Assembly (NCBI GenBank): GCA_037178855.1
Contig: JASJZC010000002.1
Coordinates: forward strand, 8,754,501 to 8,818,500
DNA: 64,000 bases
Direction: 5' to 3'
From: Oscheius sp. JU75
Taxonomy: Eukaryota > Nematoda > Chromadorea > Rhabditida > Rhabditidae
Shown here in pieces: positions 9,714 to 22,076 of this stretch (position 1 is its first letter; every line of letters starts with the position of its first letter). The translations under genes were made by a program, and so were the position numbers. The notes under the pieces are model-generated. The model saw only the letters and a program-made list of their open reading frames with translations. It was not told the DNA's origin and searched no databases.

Positions 9714-12555
9714 TCAGGTCTCACCACGACGCATCTTGTTCAGAAGGTTGCGAGGATCATTCAGCGGATACCATTCCTCGTTCTGGTCCTTTGTGTTCGC
9801 ATCCTTAGCCTTCGTCACAGCTGGATCCGTGTCCTCGGCCACGAAGGTGTGCCGCATCCTGCAAATTACAAGATTTATCTTGTCAAAATAGCGATTGTAG
9901 CCTCAGAGCTGTCTAACTTTCTTAATTGTAGCCGCTAAACTATCTAATTGTGGCTGTTGTGACCTCAATACTAAATAGAATGGCAAAAATATAAAAACTT
10001 GCCATTCAGTTCCCGGGGTATCCTCGGCATCCAGATCCACTCCCCATTTCTCCTCATTTTCAGTCTCTTCCGGCTTTTTAGGCTCCGGTACGACGACCTT
10101 CTTGTCGAAGAGAATAGCCGTCTGATCGGATGCCTTGAGTTTGTTCGTGAACTTGGACAACAGATCCATCGTCTGTGCCTGCCGTGTCGGATCCTTCCAC
10201 TTTTTGATGCCGAGCTGTTGCCCTTTGGTCTTGAACTTCATCTTGAGGGACTGGTACTCCTTCATGGCCTCTGTCTGCGGCTCTTCTTCCTTCTTCTCGT
10301 CCTTTTCCTTGGGTCGGAGGGCCTTGATGTACTCTTTCTGCATTCGGTGAAGCTCGTCTTTTAAGGTGTCCCTGAAAAAAGAAGGTTAGTTGAAAAGTTT
10401 GTACAAGATGCAAATTTGCTGTAAAAAATGTATAAAACCAGAGTTTGGCAGGCAAACAATCTATGCGAAGTGCAATACTGTGGATATGAAAAGCCTGACG
10501 AAGACAAGGTATGAACTAAACAGGGTGTCTGTAGATAAAATACGTGCATTTTTAAAACTGACGGGAACATAGCATAACTTGATTAGTTAAGCCAAATTTT
10601 GATTTGTTTCCCCACGATTTTTACAAAGTCAGAAGGAGCACTATACATAAAACTGGCCTGATCTGCACTTCGACCATTTCGGCAAGGTGAGCGGTCTCTA
10701 GGCCCCAAATCTGCCCATTTGCTGTTGTCAAAGACGAAGAAAGTTACTACAAAAGACTAACATTTCCTCCTTCTCCTTATTCTTCCTCTCCTCATCGATC
10801 AGCTCTTCCAGATCCACGTCCTTTTCCTCCTCCTCCTCCAGTTTTCTCTTCTTCGTGAATCGTTCTCGGACCTTGTCCAACGAGACCCCGGCGTCTCTTT
10901 CATCGTCCAAATCCTAAAATTATAGTATTTGTCGAAAAAGAATTCAATTTTTACCGGGTTGTAATCGGTCATCTCGTCTCGCGTCACCGCCACCTGTGTG
11001 CTGAGTTTCTCGTCGTTGAGGACATCGTGAGCTGATTTTCCCTTAGTTGAGAGCTTTTGATTCACTTTGGTCAGCTCGAAATCGTCCTCTTCGGCCTCAT
11101 CTCCGAATGACAGGAGGTTCAGTTTTTTTGTCTCCGTCCTCTTGGATTCCTTCTTCTCCTTGTCACGCTTCTTTTCCTTTGTCTTGTCTCTGAATAAAAC
11201 AGTTTGATAGTTTAGAAAAAAAGATTTCTCTCCAAAATGTTCGACCGCATAATGCTCCTGCAACTGCTAGATAACGTCTTTTCTAAGCCGTCTAAACTGT
11301 TTGAATTGGAAGTGTTTATAGTTCAACCCGTGTGCAGGCAGCCTTATTAATTAAAAAATGTCATCTTCACACCGAAAAATGCGATTTTAGGTCCGCTGAA
11401 TTTCGGACCGGACTTGGATTCTCCCAGTGTGGATATACCCTATAAATGTTACCTATGACCTGTCTACAGAGGTCAGCCCCCAACTCTACCAAAAAGAAGA
11501 CCAACAAACCTGACAATGATATCATCAAAAGGATGCTTTATGATCTTGGCCCCGGTGATCTTGTGCGGACGTTTTGGCCTCTCATTCGCATCGACATCGC
11601 ACTCGGCAATGTTCAGCATATTGAAGACCGTCTTTCCGACAACCTGAAGCCATTTTTCCACTCAAAAATAACAAAAAAGGTCTGACCTGCCCAAACAAGG
11701 TGTGTTTCTTGTTTAGTCCCCTCAGGCCCTCATTTCCGACAGTGATGAAGAACTGACTCCGGTTTTGGTCCGGCCCGTTATTGGCCATTCCGAGGAGGCC
11801 ACGACGGTTAAAGGCCAGCCTCTGGTGGAATTCATCCTTGAACGGCTTGCCGTAGCTGCTCTCACCGCCGTCCCCGGTCCCGGTGGGGTCGCCGCCCTGG
11901 ATTATGAAGTCTGGAAGATGAATATGCCTATTTTGAAAAAAGGAAAAGAACCTTTGACAACGCGATGAAAAATGGTGCCGTCGTAGTAGCCCTCGGCACA
12001 GAGCTGGATAAAATTGCGACAGGTCATCGGGCATTCCTTGCACCAGAGCTCGACCTCGATCTCGCCGGCCGTCGTGTTGAGAATTACCTGAAAGTGTGAC
12101 TTGCTGAGAAAATGAACTATGCCGACCCCAATTTACGATTCTCAAAGCTTTTGAGGACTTTAAGGAAACGAATTTCACGTAAGTCTAGACTTGGATTTTT
12201 TTGGTGTTGCAGAAAAACTCGGAGGAAACTTCTCGCATTTTCAAATCTCTCCTACATCACATTACGCTTGATTGTAGGCTTAGGCTTGCGACCCTAAGCC
12301 AGCGACAGAAAAAGGCTCTAGATGTTGAAATTACCTAATTTCAAAGGGGACCTCACAGGAAACTAAACCTGACAACTGGCGAAGACGGAAATAATTGAAA
12401 TTACCAACGTTCAACTGTATTTTGATCAGAGAATTAGATAGAGAAGAGAAATTTCCCCTTAGTCGCACCTTTTTTGAGTAGTGTCCTTTTTGAGAACTGG
12501 AAGCAAAACTAACCTTGCCAGACGTGTTCGGCTCGTAGATGTACTGCGTGCTCAT
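9714..12555 (-). CDS. CWC27: CWC27-type spliceosome-associated cyclophilin
   Basis: CWC27 is a cyclophilin-fold protein recruited to the activated spliceosome. Exon 1 (MSTQYIYEPNTSGK) and the following exons build the cyclophilin domain: CRNFIQLCAEGYYDGTIFHR, FIIQGGDPTGTGDGGESSYG, DEFHQRLAFNRRGLLGMANN, SQFFITVGNE, LNKKHTLFGQV, ending PFDDIIVRF. The order and spacing match metazoan CWC27. The domain is followed by LNLLSFGDEAEEDDFELTKV, characteristic of this family, then a long charged coiled-coil region rich in KEK/EEE, and a C-terminus NDPRNLLNKMRRGET, comparable to the human DPRNPVNKRRRE. The start has GGTTCAG just upstream. The family member is considered catalytically weak; I do not judge activity from this sequence. 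Confidence 0.9.
9885..9970. repeat. GTCTAACTG/TGTGGCTGTTGTG dispersed repeat copy
   Basis: Within the last CWC27 intron, copies of the words GCCTCAGAGCTGTCTAACT and ATCTAATTGTGGCTGTTGTG occur in tandem. The same words recur at 16632-16680, 16793-16832 and 30763-30840. Confidence 0.6.
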
Positions 12556-12737
12556 TTTGGCTCCTGAACCCCTCTATTCTTGTGGAAATTCAGCGCCAAC
12601 GATCCAAGATATTAGGATGTAATATTGACAAAAAATAATACAAGAAAACCGTCATTCTCTACACTTTATTCTTCTGCAAAAATTACAAATTTCTACAAGT
12701 AAAAAATCAGAAAATAGTTACATAGAACAGAGGTTTT

Positions 12738-14272
<1,535 letters not shown>

Positions 14273-15297
14273 TTTGGGAGTCTGAAAATTGTTTTCTGAA
14301 TAAGGAAAATTGCAGAAAAGAGCAAGCGAGAGGGAAAAGGGAACGGTTCGGAGAGCCCCTGATGCAAATGCTGCGGTTTCGAAAGATACCCAATGCAGAT
14401 TCGAAGCTACTGGATTTTAAAAAAGGAGTTGTAGGCACGGATTTGTGCTGTTTACGAATAAATTCGATGATCAATTGACCTTGGAGTGATTTGGCAAGAA
14501 CAACGAAATGCAAGACGGTTTTCGGGAAAAGACGCAAACAGTGATCTTAAATAGCAGTTAACGAGCTCAAACAACCAAAAAAATCGATACTTTGATCTTT
14601 TTTAAAAGGTGGTAGAGACGCTAGAGAAGGTTTTGTTGACCTAAATAGGGATTATTCAACGGTTTTTTGGTCGAAAGTCGATATTTCCCCACAAAATAGG
14701 ATAAAATGAAGCTCAACTGACTGTAAAATGCTAGAAATACGCTATGTTCCTACTAAAAAACCAGAAACGCACTGGTCCTTACGAATTGAATGGAGTGAGT
14801 TGCGTTCGACGAACGTTTTCCGAAGGTCGAATAGGCCCCATCTGTTGTCCAGATCACGAAACAACCCACTATTTTCAGAGTCATCGATATTTTCAAATTT
14901 GAACAACAGGGAGACCCTTTGACCGAAAAAGAGGAAAAATGCTTTGACCGATTGCATGCCTGCTAGAAAAGGAAGTTTGCCGACAAGGTAGAGGCTGTTA
15001 TTGGTCTCAAACGAATTTGTTCTGCATAGTGGCTGGCTAAAATCAGTTTTTCTACCACAAGGAGAACAACGTTTTGATGGTTAATGACTAAAAAACAACT
15101 GCTGGACGCCTGGCAATCGGTCGCCGGTTGTTGTGTCCAGCCATCGATTCGGCCTCTCTCTCTGCCTTGCAAAATAGAGGCGGGGTCAAAGTTCTACAGA
15201 TTTTGAGATAAATCACGTAGTCTGAATCAACAATACGTACATTTTTTAATTGAAAAAAGGAGATTGAAAAGTTCATTTGTACACGTATCACACAGGA
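14273..15297. other. Intergenic DNA between TPI and the NAGK 3' end
   Basis: Short ORFs only, none with recognisable content. It should include the TPI promoter and the NAGK 3' UTR; no AATAAA is seen for NAGK. Confidence 0.5.
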
Positions 15298-18219
15298 TTA
15301 TTGAACACGATGAGTCTCGTAAACTTCCGACTTGACTGTACGTGGAAGTGACAGATTTGCCTCTCGCGCTGCTAAAATGGCCGCTCCAATAGCCGGATTT
15401 TCCCCAGGATGACAGAAGCTGACATTCTCGACCTTCGAGCGTTCTCTTAGCCCGTCCAGGAAGCCTGAAGCTCTCTGTTTGATCGAGTCACGAGGGTTTA
15501 GGGTGAAAACATAAAAACTGAAACGAATCTGCTGATCCGAACAGGGTATTAGCGCCTCAAGCCTGCTAAAGCAAGCCTAAGACACTTGGATATTGTTTAA
15601 ACTTGTGTAATTTCTGAGAACATTCACCGAACTTCAGTGCTCAGTCAGTTAGCACTCCGACTACAAATTCAAAAGGGGTAGGGTTCATCATTGTAAACAC
15701 TGGCATAAACGATTAGTCATTATGCCAAAAATGCAGAATTGTATATGTGGAACAATATGTGAAACACTTTTTGTTCGCGTCGAAAATTTTATGCGCTGAT
15801 TGCAAACAAGTACAGCCATAGACTGGCTATAAGAGGTCAACCTTGGAGTATTTTAGGAAAATTAGTCGAGGAAAAAATGGTATGTTTAGTGCTAGGTTTT
15901 TTTTAACAAAAGCTGCGCATGGCTCAAAACGTAGGAGAGGCAGTTTTACCTGGTATTCACACGGAAATATTCCGAATTTTTCGCTAATTATTTCTAACAG
16001 CAGGGTCATTCAAAATGACTAATTTTCAGTACTCTTTGATCTTTCAATCATCTGTGCGAGAGTACTTTTGACGTTCCAACTGAGCCATCTTATCTTCCAA
16101 CTGGCCCAGTGTCTGGGACTCAGACTCTATCATTTTCAAGTTTTGCTCCTGGATTTCTGTACAAACCATAGCTCACCTCGATTACAGAGCTTCCAACTCT
16201 TAAATACCGAGCCGATCGTCACAATGTGCAGGTCCTTGAGCATTCCTTCGTCCATATGCCTTGACAGAGCTGCCATTTGTCGGCCGAGATTGTGTCCGCC
16301 GTCGTAGAAGGCTCTCGCGATGGCTGGATCGTCTCCATCTGAGCCTCTTTTTATTAAAAAAAAAACAAAAACAACAAAGAGACCTACATTTAGCCATTTC
16401 CTCGCAAAGAGAAGCAATTCGGGGCTTCTGGAAGTCGGAGTAGAGCAACGGTAGGATGTTTGTCTTGTCTTTCAGCCCGAAAGTCTAATTTTATTTAAAA
16501 ATCTTATAAATGAGATAAATACCTCTAGAATGACCTTTCTCAAGATTTCAGTCCCTCCGGGAGCCTCTTCCAGACCATCGTCATCGTCGTAGAGCATTCG
16601 GATCGCTCTAAATAGTTTCAGGACTCTTCGACTGTGGTGGTTATAGCCTCAAAAGCGGTCTAACTGTGGCTGTTGCAGAAATCCCAGTAGTCAGCAACCT
16701 GGCCAGCCAGGCCAGGTTGCTGACTACAGGCGCGCTGTTTGCAAGCCTGGCCTGGCCGGCGCGAACATTTTGGCCAGATTTGTGATGTCTAGCTGTGGTG
16801 GTCTCAGAGCTGTCTAACTGCGGTTGTTGTGACGAGCGCTACCATGTATTACATTTTTTTAACAAAAAATTGTCAAATTACCTCTGAGAAATCCAAAAAC
16901 CACTGCCGCCGTCACCGATCATGTGGCCCCAGCCGCCGACACCGTACTGGCTGCCATCGGCCTTCAGAAGACGCGTAGTGGAGCCCGTGCCGGCTATCAT
17001 CACCACTCCTTCTGTAAGAATGTTTTTGTCATTTGAAAAGGAAAAAAAACCTTTCTCAAAGGCGGACTGGATGAAACAGATGCCGTCTGAGTTAAGCGAA
17101 AAGTGCTCGGCCACATCTCCGTGATGATTGAGCAGGTAGTCGATGAAGGTCCGGTTCAGATCGTCGTCTTCAGCTCCGGAGAGACCCATACCCTGAAAAA
17201 GCTGAACTAGGCACCGAAACTGATTGGTATTTTTTAGAAATGAATCATTAAGTGTCATGTCATTCACGAGACAGATCTAGTTTTCCATGAACTGCTCATG
17301 GAAAATATCAATAAACATTTAAAAGTTACAAAAAATAGATATTCGTAAGGTTTACAAAGCTTTCTAGTTGTCGGATTTAATACCCGTCTATCCTTTGAGG
17401 TTACTCTTTTTTTTGGTAGCTCGAGCTGGAACTTTTTTGGGACTCAGCTTGTCAACTCTAACTCTGCATAACATTTGACAGAAAATTTTGGTAGTACTGA
17501 AACAGGTGCCTCGGGTCCGAGTGAGCCGCGTGACAGCCTAGTTTTGCAAGTACAGGTACCGCCACTATTTTCTGGTTTTCGTAATGGGTTTGTAGACTAG
17601 AAGCAGCACTATTCCGTACTCATAAAACTCTTATCGTATATGGGTAACTTGGCAGAGGTACACTGAAGTTAAAAAATCACGAGCTTACCAAGAACAACCA
17701 TGGCCCTGGTCCAGTATTATCGTTTTTGTCTACAGAAAAGTCACAGACTAACCGTTTTTCTGATTCTTGTCTTTTGGATTTGACAAGGTTTTTTGGCTAG
17801 GCTCAGTATTGCACCAGAAATAAACCGGCAAGTTGGCTTGATTGCCAGCTATACTTTCTTTAAACTACAGAATTTTGTCCAAAAGTTTCTAAAACATATC
17901 TTGGACCCATTAGCCTTTTCTGAGCCTGAAAATGGTCCTTATTTTGTTGAAGGTAGAGAATGCAAAGTGTCAAAAACTGACCAAAGCCCTCAATGGCAGC
18001 TGCAGGTCATTCTTCGTGGCCTCCTCCCGGACCCAGGCTGCTATTCGATCCGCCGTGGCCTGAACTCCATCCAGACACATATTTGTCCCTGTGGTAGTAG
18101 CCTCAGCCACAGTTTTTCCATCCTTATCGATGAAGACGAGATACGAATGGGTTGCACCACTTAAAAACGATGTTCAGACCGATGAAATATTTAAACTACC
18201 CTTCAATTCCGGCAAACAT
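15298..18219 (-). CDS. NAGK: N-acetylglucosamine kinase
   Basis: NAGK phosphorylates GlcNAc in amino-sugar salvage and belongs to the BadF/BadG-type sugar kinase fold. Exons encode MFAGIEGGATHSYLVFIDKD (phosphate 1 loop), GMGLSGAEDDD, the second phosphate loop VVMIAGTGSTTRLL, VGGWGHMIGDGGSGFWISQ, then IASLCEEMAK, LGRQMAALSRHM, VTIGSVFKSWKL and a last exon FYVFTLNPRDSIKQRASGFL ... ENPAIGAAILAA ending THRVQ. Order and motifs follow human NAGK. The chosen ATG gives the normal family N-terminus. The exon holding this ATG stays open upstream in the same frame and is also the last exon of the METTL23-like gene. The first intron (18199 leftwards, starting GTAG) contains, in frame, the TAG that would end that upstream gene. 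Expression could be from an internal start, an operon, or a fusion. Confidence 0.9.
16632..16832. repeat. Perfect 18-bp hairpin between two direct repeats, in a NAGK intron
   Basis: Arms at 16687-16704 and 16710-16727 are perfect inverted copies (GTAGTCAGCAACCTGGCC and its complement) around a 5-base loop. A second GGCCTGG/GGCC-rich fold follows. The block is flanked by two diverged direct repeats (16632-16680 and 16793-16832), both starting CTGTGGTGGT and containing GTCTAACTG. Confidence 0.8.
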
Positions 18220-19265
18220 GCTTCTTTCCGGGTCCTCCTTGTAGATTAGGCCTATTTGAAATGTGGATTCCTTGTTAACCGTGCGGACGAGCGCGATGGA
18301 GAGATTTTCGGCCCGCAGAAGGCCTTCAATCGAATGATTTTCACTGCAACGGGGATGGTTTATTGTTTATTTATGGGGGGACGGGCTCATAGCAGCTATT
18401 TTGCAGGGAAAGTGGGGCAAAAAGTATGTGATTAAATCGATTGCTTGTTCGTATTTGATAAGGGGAAAAGGTGGTCAACACGTGGCCGCCTACTGGCTAC
18501 CGATGCACTGTACAGAGCTATTAGCTCCATTTATTTAGTTGCGAATTATGAATGAAGGTAATCATGAATAGCTCAAGATGCTTCTTTCCTTACAGGGAAA
18601 GCTTGTCGAAGACCAACCAGCAGCTTATAGCTGTTTCACAGTCAAAAGCGTATAAACCCACTCTCTGAGATGATAGCTGAAGTAGAATCGTGCTCTCGGG
18701 AACTTCTTCAGAATCTGGGCGACAGTTTTGATCAAGGGCTCGAAAAGGGTCGGCTCGTAGAAGACATCCGAGGCCACGACCACCTCACATTTTTCCACTC
18801 CAGCCAAGAAATCTGTCACGTCTCCCGGCCCGTTTGGTCTCAGTTTGATGGCTGTCAGCCAGTCCAGACCCTGAAGTTACGAATTTTGCTTTAGATAAAA
18901 ACGGTCTAATACCTTGATTTCGTACTCCGAGAGTCTTCCCTTCCTGCCAATATTGTTCTCGACGTTGGATTTCAGCATTTCTAGGGCCTAAACATGATAA
19001 TTATACTAATGAACCAAAATAACCTGTTCATTGTTCGAATCCTCGGTGAAAATCACCTTTTCGGCACCGACAGCAGCTGTGGTCAGGCCTGGAGCGCCTG
19101 TACATCCTGCCCCAAGCTCGATAACCGTCGCGTTTTCGAAAAGACACCCGTTTGTATAGATGAACTGTGCTAAAAGTCGATTTATACAGGTAAAATTAGA
19201 AAAAGACACCTAGAACTTCTGCTGCCGGCCATGAAAACTTCCAGTGGGCATCACTGGAGCTCATA
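18196..19265 (-). CDS. METTL23-like class I methyltransferase
   Basis: METTL23 is a seven-beta-strand protein methyltransferase reported to act on arginine. The start exon has ATG at 19265 right after TTTCAG (MSSSDAHWKFSWPAAEVLAQ). Next comes the SAM-binding motif I VIELGAGCTGAPGLTTAAVG, acidic loop ED in VIFTEDSNNEQ, GLDWLTAIKL, the motif VVVASDVFYEPTLFEPLIKT, and FYFSYHLRESENHSIEGLLR. This parallels human METTL23 (WPSAVVLAQ, EIGAG, ASDVFFEP, YQVRSADWSLEALL). The last exon reads on through IALVRTVNKES, FQIGLIYKEDPER and then SMFAGIEG followed by TAG at 18196-18198. The final seven residues are therefore the NAGK N-terminus in the same frame. If the GTAG intron is removed from this transcript, the product is a METTL23-NAGK fusion. 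Confidence 0.8.
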
Positions 19266-19873
19266 GGCTCTGAAATAGAGTATTTTAGCTCAAAAACCAA
19301 TTGAAGAAGAAGAAAAAACGAATAGAAATGGTGAAAACGAGTAAGAATTACAGAAAGGAAAATTATCAGCTAACTGCGAACTCCTTGAGTCTATTTCCTC
19401 GGATATTTTGATTGTGATTAGGTCTCAATTGATACCTGGAATTATATAGAGCTGAAAGACGTCTAACACAACGAGAAAGACAAAACTGGAAAGCTATAAC
19501 ATGATCAAAATGCTAATAGGAGAGCTTTAGCCTTTTCTTTCCAACTTTCTGGCTGGTTGGTTATCAATCAAGAGCTGAGCTCTTTCTGCGTTGATATAGC
19601 ACCTAACTGGACACAATGTAAAGTTAGAAAGCCACAAGAATCAACAAAACCGTGATGAAAATAGCGAAGAACTTGTAAAAGATCAGAATTGACTTGCCGC
19701 CAATAAGTTTTGAATTTTTAGCCCTTGTTTCACGTAACTTTGCGTACAAAAACTTTTTTTTAATTGGAAAATCCATGAACCGACTTTATTACAATGCGGA
19801 AACACAGTATAAGAACGAGTTTTTGTGGCCCTGAAGAGGACCGTTGGGTATGGGAAAGTGGGAGCAGAAGGAC
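19266..19873. other. Gene-free stretch
   Basis: AT-rich sequence upstream of the METTL23-like gene. No ORF or RNA gene recognised. On the minus strand AATAAA, within GTAATAAAGTCGG (about 19782-19794), lies beyond the H3 pseudogene. Confidence 0.4.
19827..19842 (-). terminator. Histone-type 3' stem-loop of the pseudogene
   Basis: Minus strand GGTCCTCTTCAGGGCC keeps a six-base-pair stem (with one G-U) and a four-base loop, as in histone mRNA ends, about 30 bases past the degenerate reading frame. Confidence 0.6.
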
Positions 19874-20133
19874 TTAGGATCTCTCTCTCCGCGAATGCGG
19901 CGAACCAGCTGAATGTCTTTCGGCATGATGGTGACCTCTTAGCGCACAGATTGGTGTTCTCGAAGAGGTCAACACTTCCGAAGCTTCCTGGAGAGCTCCG
20001 ATAGCTCCCGACTGGAAGCGCAGATCAATCTTGAAATCTTGGACACTCGCGCGAGACGAAGAACTGACATTGTACTTCTCAGGGTAGCCTTTCCTCCGGT
20101 CAACTTGCGAGCGGGCTGCTCGGTACGGGTCAT
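19874..20133 (-). pseudogene. Decayed histone H3 copy
   Basis: It begins like H3 (MTRTEQPARKLTGGKA), then loses roughly the segment from residue 18 to 70 and shifts frame. Further H3 remnants read [13 protein letters not shown] and KDIQLVRRIRGERS before TAA. The AIGALQEAS remnant is H3.3-like. The K4 residue is changed to E. It cannot encode a histone. Confidence 0.85.
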
Positions 20134-20842
20134 GTCTTCTGCTGTAAATAGGGAGATGATGACCTCTAGAGTGGCACACAAGTTACTTCAGTAGCTAAAA
20201 GTGTAGAGATCAAATAGAACACTTCCGAGTACGAGGGTTTTCAAAATCTTCGGAAGGTTTATCTGTTTGAAATTCCCAGCGCGTCTCTGTGTGTCTGGCT
20301 GAACAACGTTCTCCTAAAGCCTCCGCGACTGCAACAGATCTCCCAAACTGACTTGGCTTGGCTTGTCAACTGTAACACTGTCACAATGTAACTGTCATCA
20401 CTAATTGGCAACTAGGGCTTCTGACAGACACAGATACAGACACTTTCGGGCATTTTAGAGTTAAATACAGTAAAATCAACAGCAAAGTCAGAGTATGATA
20501 GAGCCGGAATAACCTGTAAAAACAGAATAATGGGGAGACGCTTATCACATTATCCGTAACAAGGGGATAAGGCGCTATAGCGAATGCTCACCGTTAGCCG
20601 CACCTTGCATTTTGGCGCCAAAAGCAGGTGGAGGCGAGAAGAGCAGGTGTTCAACAGGATACGGTGACCTGATGAACTCTCTATCTCTAAGCCTTCACGC
20701 ATTTTTGCTTACAAAAATTGCTTTCTCGTCTTTCTGCCTGAAAAATCAATAAACCGGCTCAATTACAATGTAAAATAGTATAAGAACGAGCTTTTGTGGC
20801 CCTAAAGAGGGCCGTTGGGTTGTGAAAGGGAAACAGAAAAAT
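20134..20842. other. Region between H3 pseudogene and H3 gene, with a relic histone promoter
   Basis: No coding sequence. 20586-20660 resembles the promoter of the intact H3 gene (CCGTTAGCC, then TTTTGGCGCCAAAA at 20610-20623), but sits about 480 bases from the pseudogene ATG instead of about 90, so several hundred bases were inserted there. Confidence 0.55.
20798..20813 (-). terminator. Histone mRNA 3' stem-loop
   Basis: Minus strand GGCCCTCTTTAGGGCC: a perfect six-base-pair stem with a four-base loop, 30 bases past the H3 stop. It matches the SLBP-bound element that ends replication-dependent histone mRNAs. Confidence 0.85.
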
Positions 20843-21301
<459 letters not shown>

Positions 21302-21339
21302 TTATTGCGGGTGCTCTCCGTTAGCCACGCCCCCTTGCG

Positions 21340-21353
21340 TTTTGGCGCCAAAA
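21340..21353. promoter_or_regulatory. E2F-like palindrome in the H3 promoter
   Basis: TTTTGGCGCCAAAA is a perfect palindrome fitting two overlapping E2F/DP sites (TTTSGCGC), 87 bases before the H3 ATG. The same palindrome at 20610-20623 belongs to the pseudogene copy. Confidence 0.6.
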
Positions 21354-22076
21354 GCGGGGATGCGGAAAGGAATTGAACAAAGCGGAGTGACCCGATGATT
21401 TTAAAGGGCTGATCTACACAGATTTCGAAGAAAAAAAGACTGTTTATCCTCAGTACATGAATACCTTAGGGTTCTGTCTCAGTCTGCTCTGCCCCAGAAA
21501 ATTAGGAAATTCTTACAGGTCAAACTAAAATTTGATTTGTCAACACGTGTCGATTTAAAAGATACGAGTAGCGTGACCCATCCGTCTATTTTTTTGAACA
21601 TTCCACTCTTGACTACTTTACGTGTTTTTAGGTAGTTTGGAAACGAGAATCCATGGAATGTTTGGAATGTCAGATTGTCACTGTTTACTGTCAATGATGG
21701 AACAAACTGACCTTGGTGAGCACAGTAAAAGACGACCGTTTGGAGGCTGAAGCTAACCGGCGACTGTCTTGGAAAAGCAATTTGGAAGGGATATTTTGTC
21801 GAGGAAAAGTTTCTGAAAAGTTAAACCCAATAAAATTTGATTGTCACTTCTGCTTCTGACAGCAATCCAAGACAGGGAGACAGAGCGACAGTGAGACAGA
21901 GACAGCTGCTTAGTTGACTTTCTTGCTTATTGTACTCGTAAGAGGGAGTGACGTTTGATCCATGGGGCGGGTCAATTACACACGACCTCCGAAGCTCAGC
22001 TGTTACCCGCTCAAGACTGATCTCAGTCTCTGCTACTATTTTCCCGCACTTTTTCTTCCTCCAACCAGATTTTTGA
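21354..22076. other. Region between divergent H3 and kelch genes
   Basis: No gene is recognised. It contains a GACAGAGCGACAGTGAGACA tract near 21877. The acceptor TCCTCCAACCAG ends at about 22068, just before the putative kelch start. Confidence 0.45.

Noticed and set aside
9999-10364. Plus-strand leucine-rich ORF in the CWC27 region
   Set aside because: Antisense of the charged Lys/Glu-rich CWC27 C-terminal exon.
17793-18164. Plus-strand ORF opposite NAGK exon 2
   Set aside because: Shadow of the NAGK coding exon and intron on the other strand; no family match.
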